This document shows positions 1 through 8,900 of a DNA stretch of 64,000 bases, in pieces. The notes beneath the pieces were generated by a model. The model had not been told where the DNA came from. It saw only the letters and a program-made list of their open reading frames with translations, and ran no database searches. The translations under genes were made by a program, and so were the position numbers. Source of the DNA: Luteitalea pratensis (GTDB lineage Bacteria; Acidobacteriota; Vicinamibacteria; Vicinamibacterales; Vicinamibacteraceae); assembly GCF_001618865.1 (NCBI RefSeq), contig NZ_CP015136.1, positions 3,941,001-4,005,000 on the forward strand, in the 5' to 3' direction. Each line of letters starts with the position of its first letter. Position 1 is the first letter of the stretch.

Positions 1-938
1 GCAATCACGATTGGTACGACGCCCTGGAAGCGTTTGTCGCGACCTTCCTCGAGCCGCAAGCAGCCAGGCTCGCGATGCGCGCGCGCGTCGAAGCCGACGA
101 GCGCATCACGAGCACGACAGATGCCCACATCGACGCACTCATCGCCCGAGCCGCGAGTTATGGTGGGGAGTACGGCGTGTCGGTCGCGCATCAACGGGCG
201 CCGTTCTTCCAGGTCCAGACCGATCGCTTCGCGCTCGTTGCCGTCGACACTGGCGTGGCCCGACGCGTCGACGATGCCGAGTGGGCATGGCTGGAGTCAG
301 CCCTCGAGGCTGCCCGTGGCAAGTTCGTCATGGCGATACTGGGTCATCCGCTGTATGCGGGCGGCGCCTACCTGGCCGACCCGGCCGACGACGACCCACG
401 AGGGTTCGCGGCGATTCACGCGCTGTTGCGCCGGCACGGCGCCACCATCGTCATGGCCGGCGACACGCACGATCTCGAGTACTACGCGGAGCGTCCCGGG
501 CCTGGGGCCGCGCCGACCATGCACCACTGGGTCAATGGCGGCGGTGGGGCGTACCTCAGTTTCGGCACGGCACTCGCGTGGCCACGACAGCCGGCCGCGA
601 CCACCTGGGCGCACTATCCCGGACATGCCGACGTGGCCCGGAAGATCGACGCGTCGACGCCCTGGTGGAAACGTCCGGCCTGGTGGTGGACACGCGATCT
701 CGGGGGATGGCCGTTCACCGCCGAATGGCTGTCGGCGCTGTTCGACTCCAACGAGGCCCCGTTCTTCCAGAGCTTCGTCGAGGTTCGCGTCGAGCCGTCG
801 GTGCACCGCGTCCGGGTACTGCCCTGGGGCGTACACGGCCGACTCCGATGGCGCGATCTCGATACTTCAGGCGACTTACGTGACGCAGGCGCGAATCCGA
901 ATGACCTGGTCGAGTGGGTGGTGCCCTGGGCGCAGTGA
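1..938 (+). CDS. Metallophosphoesterase family protein, C-terminal part (cut by window edge)
   Basis: The reading frame is open from base 3 at the left edge to the TGA at 936-938, so the true start lies outside the window. The first visible codons read NHDWYD, the end of the GNHD block of calcineurin-like phosphoesterases. Two later metal-site blocks follow in family order: GHP near fragment residue 115 and GDTHD near residue 156. The tail has a Trp-rich stretch (PWWKRPAWWW) with no obvious function. Enzymes of this fold hydrolyse phosphoesters with two metal ions; the substrate cannot be read here. The class is fairly sure, the specificity unknown. Confidence 0.8.
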   Translation, partial: NHDWYDALEAFVATFLEPQAARLAMRARVEADERITSTTDAHIDALIARAASYGGEYGVSVAHQRAPFFQVQTDRFALVAVDTGVARRVDDAEWAWLESALEAARGKFVMAILGHPLYAGGAYLADPADDDPRGFAAIHALLRRHGATIVMAGDTHDLEYYAERPGPGAAPTMHHWVNGGGGAYLSFGTALAWPRQPAATTWAHYPGHADVARKIDASTPWWKRPAWWWTRDLGGWPFTAEWLSALFDSNEAPFFQSFVEVRVEPSVHRVRVLPWGVHGRLRWRDLDTSGDLRDAGANPNDLVEWVVPWAQ

Positions 939-1030
939 GTCGCGGTCGCGCAGGGCTCGCAGCGAGGCCGCGTTCGGAGAACCCGCCGCGCGCCGCAGGC
1001 GCACATCGGCGGATCTATACCGCGCCTTAC

Positions 1031-1065
1031 CTAAGACTTGAGACCTGAGACCTGAGACCTGAGAC
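1031..1065. repeat. Heptanucleotide tandem repeat (CTGAGAC type)
   Basis: Five head-to-tail 7-bp units (CTAAGAC, TTGAGAC, then CTGAGAC three times) lie in the 179-bp spacer between the phosphoesterase and the ABC permease. This is one of about ten loci in the window with 7-bp-period repeats of unrelated sequence. Confidence 0.85.
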
Positions 1066-1117
1066 TCTAGAAGTGAGAACCGTCGTCGCACTCGCGCTGT
1101 CCTGGATGGCGCCTGGA

Positions 1118-1858
1118 TCACTCCCAGCGAAAGACGCGCGAGGAAATGAACGTGGCCACGACGAACAGCGCCGTCAGCGCCGCGACGTCGGCGCCGTGTG
1201 CGAGCCATCCCTCGCCCTTCCAGATCCCCCGCAACAGCGACACGGCATGCGACATCGGCAGCACGCGGGCGACCACCTGCATCGCTGGGGGCAGCCGATC
1301 GACGGCCACGAAGAGCCCGGAGAATCCCAGCATCGTGTAGACGATCAGCGTCGCGAGTGGCTGCGCGAATCGCGCCGTCGGCACGACGCTCGCGATGATG
1401 AAGCCGATCGACAGCAGGCACAGCGTCGTGAACAGGAGGGCGGCGGCGAACGAGACGACCGGGACGCTGCCGGCCGGACCGAACGAGCGCGCTCCAACGA
1501 GAATGAGCGCCGCAAGCGACAACGCGGTGAAGCCGAGCTTCACGATGACGTGGGCCAGCAGGATGGTGATCGGTTGCAGCGGCGTGGCCCGCAGGCGCTT
1601 CAGGATGCCGCCTTCGCGGTAGATCGCGATGATGGCCACCAGTGACACCACCGCGCTGACGGCCACCATCACGGCAGCAAGGATCGGCAAGTCGATGGCC
1701 AGTAGCGGCGGCAACGCCGCCCGTGGCGCGCCGCGACCGATCCGCCGCAGCAGCACGAACAGCAGGATCGGAAAGCCGATGGTGCCGATCACGCCCAGCG
1801 GTTCGCGCAGGAAGATCTTCGTCTCGAGCCAGGTGAGTTTCCAGAGTCCGCGCAGCAT
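1118..1858 (-). CDS. ABC-2 type transporter permease
   Basis: This 246-residue protein begins MLRGLWKLTWLETKIFLREP, the short cytoplasmic N-terminus of ABC-2 permeases. About six hydrophobic segments follow, starting near residue 22 and ending near residue 240. It lies 4 bp downstream of the ATPase gene on the same strand, so the two form an exporter operon. The cargo is unknown; family members export drugs, lipids or polysaccharides, or act in gliding or spore functions. Length and topology match the family. Confidence 0.85.
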   Translation of the reverse strand: MLRGLWKLTWLETKIFLREPLGVIGTIGFPILLFVLLRRIGRGAPRAALPPLLAIDLPILAAVMVAVSAVVSLVAIIAIYREGGILKRLRATPLQPITILLAHVIVKLGFTALSLAALILVGARSFGPAGSVPVVSFAAALLFTTLCLLSIGFIIASVVPTARFAQPLATLIVYTMLGFSGLFVAVDRLPPAMQVVARVLPMSHAVSLLRGIWKGEGWLAHGADVAALTALFVVATFISSRVFRWE

Positions 1859-1862
1859 GGTC

Positions 1863-2777
1863 CTAGTTCCGGACGGAATGGCCGGTGAGACGGAGGAACA
1901 CGTCCTCGAGCGTCGACGCCTGCGACTGTACGCCGGTGACGTGTACGCGATTCGTCGACAGGCACTCGAGCACGTCGTCGAGCACGCCCTCGCCGCTACC
2001 GTGGACGAGCAACGTTCCTGACGCGGTGTCGACGCGGGCGACGGATCGGCAGGCCGTCAGCAGGGCGGGGGCCCGTTTGTCATCGGTCGTGACGGCCACC
2101 AGCCGCTCCGGGCAATGGCGTGCCACGAGTGCGGCGGGTGTGCCGATGTCCACCACGCGACCGTTGTCGACGATGGCGACGCGATCGCAGAGGCGTTCGG
2201 CTTCCTCCATCAGGTGCGTGGTCAGCACCACGGTCTTGCCGCGGCTGCGGATGCCCCGCACCAGCTCCCAGATCGTGCGGCGAGCCTGCGGATCGAGGCC
2301 GGTCGTCAGCTCGTCGAGAAAGACGACTTCGGGGTCGTGGATCAGTGCCAGTGCGATGAACAGGCGCTGTTTCTGGCCGCCAGAGAGCGTCATGAACCAG
2401 GCGTTGCGCTTCTCGTGCAACCCGAGTTGCTCGAGGAGGTGGGCGCCGTCGAGCGTCTGACGATAGAGCGAGGCCCAGAGATCGACAGCCTCCCGGACGG
2501 TGATCCGTTTCTGCAAGTGCGACTCCTGCAGCTGCACACCAACGCGCATCTGCAACGCCCCGGCATCGCGCACGGGATCGAGCCCGAACAGGTGGATGCG
2601 ACCGGCGTCGGGTACGCGCAGTCCCTCCACGCACTCGAGCGTCGTCGTCTTGCCGGCGCCATTGGGCCCGATCAATCCGAAGATCTCACCCTGATGCACG
2701 TCGAAGGACACATCCTCGACCGCTCTGACCTGGCCATAGTGCTTGCGCAGCCCTTCGACCTCGATTACCGGTGACAT
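1863..2777 (-). CDS. ABC transporter ATP-binding protein
   Basis: The 304-residue ATPase has Walker A GPNGAGKTT at residues 38-46, a Q-loop near VQLQES, signature LSGGQKQR at 131-138, Walker B VVFLDE near 151-156 and the switch His in TTHLMEEAE. After Walker B the usual LDEPTTGLD reads LDELTTGLD, a Pro-to-Leu change. The start is the ATG at 2777 (MSPVIEVEGLRKHYG); a longer frame to 2840 adds 21 residues unlike the family. It heads a two-gene operon with the ABC-2 permease. The C-terminal 80 residues resemble the accessory region of DrrA-like exporters. Confidence 0.88.
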   Translation of the reverse strand: MSPVIEVEGLRKHYGQVRAVEDVSFDVHQGEIFGLIGPNGAGKTTTLECVEGLRVPDAGRIHLFGLDPVRDAGALQMRVGVQLQESHLQKRITVREAVDLWASLYRQTLDGAHLLEQLGLHEKRNAWFMTLSGGQKQRLFIALALIHDPEVVFLDELTTGLDPQARRTIWELVRGIRSRGKTVVLTTHLMEEAERLCDRVAIVDNGRVVDIGTPAALVARHCPERLVAVTTDDKRAPALLTACRSVARVDTASGTLLVHGSGEGVLDDVLECLSTNRVHVTGVQSQASTLEDVFLRLTGHSVRN

Positions 2778-2809
2778 CGACTCAAGCGTACCCCGCCCCG
2801 GCCGCCGTG

Positions 2810-4090
2810 ATGCAGGCCGGGGTACGATGCCCGGGATCACCGGAGGCTGCCATCTCGCGCGATCCTGCTCCTCGTCTCAAAGCCATCGACGCCCTGCGCG
2901 GGCTCGTGATCGTGCTGATGGCGCTGGACCACGCGCGCGATTTCTTTCACGCCGGCGCGATGACTTTCTCGCCGACCGACCTCGCCCGGACGACGCCGTT
3001 GCTGTTCGCGACGCGCTGGGTGACCCACCTGTGCGCGCCGCTCTTTTCGCTGCTCGCCGGCGTCGGCGCCTGGCTGCGGTTGCAGCGCCCGGGTGAGACG
3101 CGTGCGTCGCTTTCGCGCTACCTCGTTTCCCGTGGCCTCTGGCTCATCGTCCTGGAACTCGTCGTCATGCGCGTGGCGATGAACTTCTCGCTGTCGATGG
3201 CCTACCCACCGCTGCTGCTGGTGCTGTGGGTGCTCGGACTGTCGATGTTGATCCTTGCAGCGCTCGTGTGGCTGCCGCTGTCGGTCGTCCTCGCCGGAAG
3301 CCTGGTCGTCATCGTCGGCCACAACCTCCTGGATCCCATCCGCGCGGCGGACCTCGGCCAGTTCGCCGGTGTGTGGAGGGTCCTGCACGAGCCCGGCGTA
3401 CTGCCCGTCGGCGGGATCGTCGCCGTGGTGGGCTACCCGCTGGTGCCGTGGTGCGCGGTGATGGCCGCGGGGTACGGCCTGGGCCCGCTGTTCGGCGCAC
3501 TGGCTGACGTCCGCCAGCGCCGACTCGTGACGATGGGAATCGCCTGTTGTGTGGCGTTTCTGGGGCTACGGCTGATGAACGGCTACGGCGATCCCGCGCC
3601 CTGGTCTGTCCAGCCGTCAGCCGTGTTGACGGTGCTGTCGTTCCTCAACACGACCAAGTATCCGCCCTCGCTGGCGTTTCTGCTGATGACCCTGGGCCCT
3701 GGCCTGCTCCTGCTCGCGTGGATGGACCGGCGGGCCTGGCCGGCAGGGCAACCGCTGGTGGTGTTCGGTCGGGTGCCGCTGTTCTTTTTCGTCAGCCACT
3801 TCTTTGTGCTGCACGGGCTGGCGGCCGTCGCGGCGCTGGCCACTTATGGACGGGCGGCGGCCGCGTTCCTGTGGATGCCGCTGCCATCGATGGGCGGCCC
3901 GGCCGCGGCATTTCCTCCCGGCTTCGGCTATCCGCTGTGGGGGGTGTACGCCGCGTGGTTGGCCGTGCTGGTGCTGTTGTGGCCGGCTTGCCGCCGACTG
4001 GCCGCCAGGCGACTGGCGCGAACGTGGACGAGCGAGAGTGGCAGGGTCGCTACGCGTGCGCTCGGCGGAGGATCGAGAGCAGGGAGGTGA
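2810..4090 (+). CDS. DUF1624 / HGSNAT-like multi-pass membrane protein
   Basis: The protein of 426 residues opens with RLKAIDALRGLVIVLMALDH near residue 22, the hallmark of the DUF1624 (heparan-alpha-glucosaminide acetyltransferase catalytic-like) family. A conserved Asp-His pair follows it, then about ten hydrophobic helices. It is probably an inner-membrane acyltransferase-like protein; no substrate can be inferred. It is divergent from the ABC exporter operon, with starts only 33 bp apart. Its last 41 bp overlap the convergent MarR gene. A start at 2771 would overlap the ATPase start, so the ATG at 2810 was chosen. Confidence 0.75.
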   Translation: MQAGVRCPGSPEAAISRDPAPRLKAIDALRGLVIVLMALDHARDFFHAGAMTFSPTDLARTTPLLFATRWVTHLCAPLFSLLAGVGAWLRLQRPGETRASLSRYLVSRGLWLIVLELVVMRVAMNFSLSMAYPPLLLVLWVLGLSMLILAALVWLPLSVVLAGSLVVIVGHNLLDPIRAADLGQFAGVWRVLHEPGVLPVGGIVAVVGYPLVPWCAVMAAGYGLGPLFGALADVRQRRLVTMGIACCVAFLGLRLMNGYGDPAPWSVQPSAVLTVLSFLNTTKYPPSLAFLLMTLGPGLLLLAWMDRRAWPAGQPLVVFGRVPLFFFVSHFFVLHGLAAVAALATYGRAAAAFLWMPLPSMGGPAAAFPPGFGYPLWGVYAAWLAVLVLLWPACRRLAARRLARTWTSESGRVATRALGGGSRAGR

Positions 4091-4520
4091 GCGACTGCAG
4101 TTGCTCGGCGTCCAGCGCGCCCATGTGCTGTTCCAGGAACGGCGGAATGACTTCATCGATGGCGGCCAGCGTCTCGAGTCCCTTCGGCGTGATCGTCGTG
4201 CTGACATACCGCCGATCCTCGCCGCCACGCGTGCGCGCGATGAGGCCGGTCTCCTCGAGGCGGTCGAGCAGGCGGGTGACGTCGGGGACGCGCCGCACCA
4301 TACGCTGCCCGACTTCGCTGCGGCAGAGCCCCTGCTCGCCGGCGCCACGCAGGATCCGCAGCACGTTGTACTGGGTCGCGGTGACGCCCGAGGGCTTCAG
4401 CAGGGTCTCGATCGCGTGTTCCAGCAAGGCGGCGGTGCGCTGCAGGCCGACGAAGGCTTCTTCGTGTGGCGACTTGAACGGCCGCGTCTGCTTGAGTTCC
4501 TGCTCCAGGTCAGTCGGCAT
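4050..4520 (-). CDS. MarR family transcriptional regulator
   Basis: A 156-residue protein with the MarR winged helix: dimerisation helix (EEAFVGLQRTAALLEHAIE), the LKPSGVTATQYNVLRIL block, recognition helix around RMVRRVPDVTRLLDRLEETG and the wing GGEDRRYVSTTITPKG near residues 95-115. The start is the ATG at 4520 (MPTDLEQELKQ); the 19 codons upstream in frame contain the putative operator and are unlikely to be coding. MarR proteins are ligand-responsive repressors, often of their own gene. Its target may be itself or the convergent membrane protein; this is inference. Confidence 0.88.
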   Translation of the reverse strand: MPTDLEQELKQTRPFKSPHEEAFVGLQRTAALLEHAIETLLKPSGVTATQYNVLRILRGAGEQGLCRSEVGQRMVRRVPDVTRLLDRLEETGLIARTRGGEDRRYVSTTITPKGLETLAAIDEVIPPFLEQHMGALDAEQLQSLTSLLSILRRAHA

Positions 4521-4530
4521 GTGGCGACGA

Positions 4531-4550
4531 GATATGTTTAAACACGTAAT
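4531..4550 (-). promoter_or_regulatory. Candidate MarR autoregulatory operator
   Basis: An AT-rich patch in otherwise GC-rich DNA carries the perfect 10-bp palindrome TGTTTAAACA at 4535-4544, 15 bp upstream of the MarR start. Short AT-rich palindromes just upstream of marR-type genes are commonly the repressor's own site. No binding evidence is available. Confidence 0.4.
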
Positions 4551-4598
4551 GTCCACGAGAAAAGGAGGCGCCGGCATCCAGCGCCTCCAATCCCTATC

Positions 4599-5126
4599 TT
4601 ACAGCCCCGGGGGCCGTGGCGGCTGTCCCTGTGGCGCCGCCGCCGGCGCGCCCGTGCGAGGAGGGCCGTCCGGCTTCTTCGTCGGTGGCTCACGCTGCCC
4701 CTGGTGGCAGGTGTAGCACGTCACGCGCAGTTCACCCGCCTTCGGCTCCTCGCCGACACCTTTCGGGAAGGCCTCGTTGACGGCCTCGGTGTACTTGAGC
4801 ATCGCCCGGGTCGTCTCCTTGTGCTCCTTGCGGTCGCTCTCGAAGTTGTACGAGCTCATGTCCGAGGGATCGGGCCCGGCGACGTGGCAATACACGCAGC
4901 GCACGCCCATGGCCTGCGTGAAGCCGCGCATCACCACCAGCAACTGCTTGGGTTCGATGTCCTTGGGGAGGACCTTCAGATTCTTCAGCTCTTTCGGTAG
5001 CCATTCCGGCGCCGCGTCGTCGGCGGGTGTCGCAGCCGGTGGCTGCGTCGGGGCCTGGCCGGCAGCGGTGACGATGGCGCCACAGAGGACCACGCCGGCC
5101 GCAAAAGGAACGAGACCTCGCATCAT
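4599..5126 (-). CDS. Exported two-haem c-type cytochrome (photosynthetic reaction-centre cytochrome c-like)
   Basis: This 175-residue protein has a signal peptide ending near AGQA (residue 25), then the block LKVLPKDIEPKQLLVVMRGF and two haem motifs, CVYCH near 79 and CYTCH near 138. The short region with a methionine-containing helix before the first haem matches the small 'cytochrome c subunit of photosynthetic reaction centre' family that is widespread in non-phototrophic Acidobacteria. The tail is Pro/Gly-rich (TGAPAAAPQGQPPRPPG). It probably acts as a periplasmic electron carrier. It is paralogous to the next gene upstream, 141 bp away. The ATG at 5126 follows a GGGAG ribosome site; the second ATG is equally possible. 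Confidence 0.85.
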   Translation of the reverse strand: MMRGLVPFAAGVVLCGAIVTAAGQAPTQPPAATPADDAAPEWLPKELKNLKVLPKDIEPKQLLVVMRGFTQAMGVRCVYCHVAGPDPSDMSSYNFESDRKEHKETTRAMLKYTEAVNEAFPKGVGEEPKAGELRVTCYTCHQGQREPPTKKPDGPPRTGAPAAAPQGQPPRPPGL

Positions 5127-5267
5127 TCACTCTCCCGGGAAGGGCAGCATTCTGCTGGAGGGCAGATGCTAGCGCACTTTCGTGCGCTCCGCAGATGCGT
5201 TCCCTGCTGCGGCGGCAGCGGACCGTCGACCCCGGCCGACGGTCCAACGTCAGCTAACTCTGCTGCC

Positions 5268-5888
5268 TCAAATCGCTGGCGGTCGAGGCGGCTGCCCCTG
5301 TGGGGGCTGCCCCTGCGCAGGCGGGGCCTGCGGTTGTGCGCCCTGTGCGCCGGGTGCTCCCGGTGCGCCGGGGCCGCCAGGCGCCCCTGGTGGCCCACCA
5401 GGTCCGCCAGGACCATCCGGCCGACGCGTCTGGGGTTCCTTGTCACCGCGGTGGCAGGTCCAGCATGTGACGCGCATCTGGCCTGGTTCGGGCTCGTCCC
5501 CGACGTCCATCGGAAAGTCCTTGTTCAGCGACTCCGTGAACCTGAGCATCGAGCGAGCGGCCTTCTTGTGGTCCTTCTCGTCGCTCGCGAAGTCGAACGT
5601 GTTGAGGTCCTGCTCGTTCGCGCCAGGGACATGGCAGAACACGCATCGAACGCCCAGCGCCTGTGTAAAGCCGCGCATCACGCCCATCAACTGGCGCCCC
5701 TCGATGTCCTTGGGCAAGACCTTCAGGTTCTTGGGTGTCGGCGGGACAAAGGCCGGACGGCCTCCCGGGGGGCCACCCTGAGGACCAGGCGGCGGCCCCT
5801 GTGGCGGCGCCTGTGGCGCCTGCCCGGCGACGGTGATGACAGCGCTGCACAACAGGGCAGCGGCAAGGGACGCAGCGCCTCGGAACAT
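5268..5888 (-). CDS. Exported two-haem c-type cytochrome, paralogue of the neighbouring gene
   Basis: A 206-residue paralogue of the protein at 4599-5126. It shares the signal peptide ending AGQAP, the LKVLPKDIEGRQLMGVMRGF block and two haem motifs, CVFCH and CWTCH. It has a longer low-complexity tail of collagen-like Gly-Gly-Pro and Pro-Gln repeats (about 50 residues). A second Pro/Gly stretch sits between the signal peptide and the cytochrome core. It is probably periplasmic. The tandem arrangement indicates a local duplication; the role of the tails, such as a flexible tether, is not known. Confidence 0.85.
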   Translation of the reverse strand: MFRGAASLAAALLCSAVITVAGQAPQAPPQGPPPGPQGGPPGGRPAFVPPTPKNLKVLPKDIEGRQLMGVMRGFTQALGVRCVFCHVPGANEQDLNTFDFASDEKDHKKAARSMLRFTESLNKDFPMDVGDEPEPGQMRVTCWTCHRGDKEPQTRRPDGPGGPGGPPGAPGGPGAPGAPGAQGAQPQAPPAQGQPPQGQPPRPPAI

Positions 5889-6036
5889 GCGGCTCTCCTC
5901 GATCAGGTCAACGGCTGGTCACGGACGATTGTGCTGCTTACGACGCACCGCCATCCGCCGTTGCGCGCGTCAGGTGCCCTGTTCGGCCCACGTCCGGGCC
6001 GCCTGGTCGTCCTCGAACACCGCGGATATGAGCCGT

Positions 6037-8196
6037 TCAATCGTCGCGACCCTTGTCGCTGCTGCCGCCGACGGGGAAGCCGCGGTTCTGCAGCAACGCG
6101 TTGACGTCCGGCTCGCGACCGCGAAAGCGTCGGTAGGCCTCGGCCCGATCGATGCTGTTGCCGGTGGCCAGGATGATGGTCTTGAACTTCTGCGCGACCG
6201 CCGGGTCCCACGGGCTGCCGGCTTCCTCGAACGCGGCCCACGCATCGGAAGCCATCACGTCCGACCAGAGGTAGCTGTAGTAGCCCGCCGAGTAGGAGTC
6301 CGACGTGAACAGGTGGTTGAACTGCGGCAGTCGGTGCCGCATCGCCACCTCCTTCGGCGCACCAATCTCCGCCAGTGTCTTGCGCTCGAACGCATCCGGA
6401 TCGACCACGCCATCCGGCAACAGGTGCAGGCGCATGTCGACGATGGCCGAAGCCAGGTACTCGACCGTGGCGTAACCCTGGTTGAACTTGGACGCGTTGT
6501 TCACCTTGTCCACCAACGCTTGCGGCATCGGCGCCTTCGTCTGGTAATGACGGAAGTACGTATCCAGCAGGTCGCGCGTGAGCACCCAGTTCTCGTGCAC
6601 CTGGCTCGGGAACTCCACGAAGTCGCGCGGCGTCCCTGCCAGCCCGGGGTACGTGACGTCCATCAGCAGGCCATGCAGCGCGTGCCCGAACTCGTGGAAC
6701 AGCGTCTCGGCATCGTCGAGGCTGATGAGCACCGGCTCCCCGGCGGCGGCCTTGACGAAGTTGTTGTTGTTGGACGTGATCGGGGTGACGGGCCCGTCGA
6801 ACCGGCGCTGTCCCCGGTATCCGGAGGCCCATGCGCCGGACCGCTTGTACTGGCGCGCGAAATCGTCGCGATAGTACACGCCGACGTGACGGCCGGTGGC
6901 CTTGTCCTTGACCTCGAAGACGCGGACGTCCGGATGGAAGACGGGCACCGTCCCGGTGATCTCCGTGAACGTCAAGCCGTACAGCTTCTCGGCCATCGCG
7001 TACGACGCCGCGATCACGTTGTTCAACTCGAAGTAGGGCTTCAGCTCGTTCGTGTCGAGGTCGTACTTCGCCTTGCGGACCTTCTCGGCGTAGTACAGGT
7101 AGTCCCATGGCTCGATGGTGATCGCCTGGCCTTCCCTGGCGGCGATCGCCTGCATGTCGGCGACCTCCTCCTTGACGCGCGCCACGGCTGGCGTCCACAC
7201 GCGCATCATCAGCTCGGTGGCCTTCTGAGGGTCGCGGGCCATGGTGTCGTCCATGCGCCAGTGCGCGTGCGAGGCAAAGCCGAGCAACCTGGCGCGATCG
7301 GCACGCAGCTTGACAATCCGGGCAATGACCGCATGGGTGTCGTTGGCGTTGCCGTTGTCGCCGCGGCTCTTGAAGGTCGTCCACACCTTCTCGCGCAGGT
7401 CCCGGCGCGACGCAAACGTGAGAAACGGGTCGACCGAGGATCGGGTGTTGACGACAGCCCACTTGCCGGGAACCTTGTGCTCGGCGGCCGCGGCCTTGTA
7501 GGCCGAGACGAGCGCCGTCGGCAGCCCCGCGAGGTCGGCCTCACTGTCCAGCGTGATCCACGTGTCCTCGTCGGCCAGGATCTTGGTGGCGAAGTCCGAG
7601 AACGCGCCTGCGAGCTCCTGGTTGATCTTCGAGAGCTGCTGCTTGTCCGCGGCACTCAGCTTCGCGCCCTGTCGCACGAAGCCGTCGTAGGTCCGCTGCG
7701 TGAGGCGCTGCTGCTCGGCCGTGAGATCCCCGCGTGCCATCGAGTCCCGGACAGCCGCGACGCGGGCGAACAGCCGCTCGTTGAACGTGATCTCGTCGTC
7801 GGCGGCAGCGAAGATCGGCGAGAGCTCGCGGTCGAGCGCCTGGTACTCCGGCGCGTTCCGGTTGCTGGTCATGACGCCGAACAACACGTCCAGCCGTCCC
7901 AGCGGGCGACCCGCACGCTGCAGGGCCTCGATCGTGTTGGCGAACGTGGCCGGCGCCGTGATCTTGGTGATCGCCTCGATGTCCTGGCGTTGGAGGTCGA
8001 TCGCGGCCAGGAATGCCGGTTTGAAGAGCTCGGGCAACACCTTGTCCCACGGGGGCACACCGCCGTAGGGGCCCGTCCATTCCTGGAGCAGCGGATTGGT
8101 GGCGGCGGTGGCGGCAGGCTGGGCGGGGCTGTTCACAGGGTTTACGAGGAGGCCCAGCACGGCGAAACCGGCAGGCATGAATGACTCGAGTGGCAC
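6037..8196 (-). CDS. dcp: M3 family metallopeptidase, dipeptidyl carboxypeptidase type (exported)
   Basis: The 719-residue protein matches the M3 oligopeptidase family along its whole length. The zinc site HEFGHALHG lies near residues 501-509, with the downstream Glu-containing helix. C-terminal blocks of Dcp/OpdA are present, such as SAGYYSYLWSDVMASDAW. The GTG at 8196 is chosen because GGAGG lies 4 nt upstream; the ATG at 8178 lies too far from it. The N-terminus (FAVLGLLVNPVNSPAQPA) looks like a signal peptide, so the enzyme probably acts in the periplasm, removing dipeptides or cutting short peptides. It starts 82 bp from the divergent yaeQ gene. Confidence 0.88.
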   Translation of the reverse strand: MPLESFMPAGFAVLGLLVNPVNSPAQPAATAATNPLLQEWTGPYGGVPPWDKVLPELFKPAFLAAIDLQRQDIEAITKITAPATFANTIEALQRAGRPLGRLDVLFGVMTSNRNAPEYQALDRELSPIFAAADDEITFNERLFARVAAVRDSMARGDLTAEQQRLTQRTYDGFVRQGAKLSAADKQQLSKINQELAGAFSDFATKILADEDTWITLDSEADLAGLPTALVSAYKAAAAEHKVPGKWAVVNTRSSVDPFLTFASRRDLREKVWTTFKSRGDNGNANDTHAVIARIVKLRADRARLLGFASHAHWRMDDTMARDPQKATELMMRVWTPAVARVKEEVADMQAIAAREGQAITIEPWDYLYYAEKVRKAKYDLDTNELKPYFELNNVIAASYAMAEKLYGLTFTEITGTVPVFHPDVRVFEVKDKATGRHVGVYYRDDFARQYKRSGAWASGYRGQRRFDGPVTPITSNNNNFVKAAAGEPVLISLDDAETLFHEFGHALHGLLMDVTYPGLAGTPRDFVEFPSQVHENWVLTRDLLDTYFRHYQTKAPMPQALVDKVNNASKFNQGYATVEYLASAIVDMRLHLLPDGVVDPDAFERKTLAEIGAPKEVAMRHRLPQFNHLFTSDSYSAGYYSYLWSDVMASDAWAAFEEAGSPWDPAVAQKFKTIILATGNSIDRAEAYRRFRGREPDVNALLQNRGFPVGGSSDKGRDD

Positions 8197-8277
8197 ACGT
8201 CCTCCAGAAACTCCACCATGACGAGGGAACCCCCTTGCCGTCAAGTGGTCCTGCTGGCGACGTGCGACGATGCGCGG

Positions 8278-8820
8278 GTGGCCCTGACCGCGACGATCTA
8301 CACCGCCGACATCGACATGGCCGATCACGACCGTGGCGTATACGAGACGCTGGCCCTCCGCGTTGCACGCCACCCATCCGAGTCGGACGACTACTTGGTG
8401 ACGCGCCTGCTGGCCTATGCGCTCGAATACACCGAAGGTTTGGAGTTCTCGACCGGGGGCCTGTCCTCGCCCGATGACCCCGCCCTGGCCGTCCGGGATC
8501 TGACCGGGGCGCTGCGCTCGTGGATCGAGATCGGGTGGCCCGACCCGGCGCGGCTGCACAAGGCCGCGAAAGCCTCCCCCCGCGTGGCGGTCTACCCGCA
8601 CCGGGACGCGGGGCAATGGCTCAAGCGCCTGGAAGGGGAGCGGATTCACCGGGCGGCGGACATCCACGTCCGGGCCATCGACCTCGGGTTGATCGGCGCG
8701 CTTGCGGCTCGCCTCGATCGACGGTTGGCGTTTGCGCTCGCCGTCTCGGACGGTGAACTGTTCGTGTCGCTCGGCGCCGACACGTTCACGGGTGTCGTTC
8801 GGGCGCACGTACTCCGGTGA
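8278..8820 (+). CDS. yaeQ: YaeQ family protein
   Basis: Starting at the GTG at 8278 the product is 180 residues and begins MALTATIYTADIDMADHDRG, as YaeQ proteins do; E. coli YaeQ is about the same size. Conserved family blocks follow: LALRVARHPSESDDYLVTRL near 24-43, GLSSPDDPAL, and the VYPHRDAGQWLKRLEG region. YaeQ has a PD-(D/E)XK nuclease-like fold with no established enzymatic role. An in-frame ATG at 8218 would add 20 residues with no family match. No strong ribosome site is visible, so the start is judged by homology. Confidence 0.85.
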   Translation: MALTATIYTADIDMADHDRGVYETLALRVARHPSESDDYLVTRLLAYALEYTEGLEFSTGGLSSPDDPALAVRDLTGALRSWIEIGWPDPARLHKAAKASPRVAVYPHRDAGQWLKRLEGERIHRAADIHVRAIDLGLIGALAARLDRRLAFALAVSDGELFVSLGADTFTGVVRAHVLR

Positions 8821-8900
8821 CCTGGACGACCATTCTCCGCGACGTCCGCTGACCGCTGCCCTCGGTTCCCGGACGGACGGCCCGGGTATAGTGAAACCGA

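Noticed and set aside
939-1030. Rho-independent terminator after the phosphoesterase gene
   Set aside because: GC-rich inverted segments occur, but no T-run follows on either strand.
5833-8184. 783-residue plus-strand frame opposite the M3 peptidase
   Set aside because: His/Arg/Val-rich composition without any domain; it is the complement of a clearly recognised peptidase. The same applies to the long frames opposite the RND pump (38060-40081) and the spermidine-synthase-like gene.
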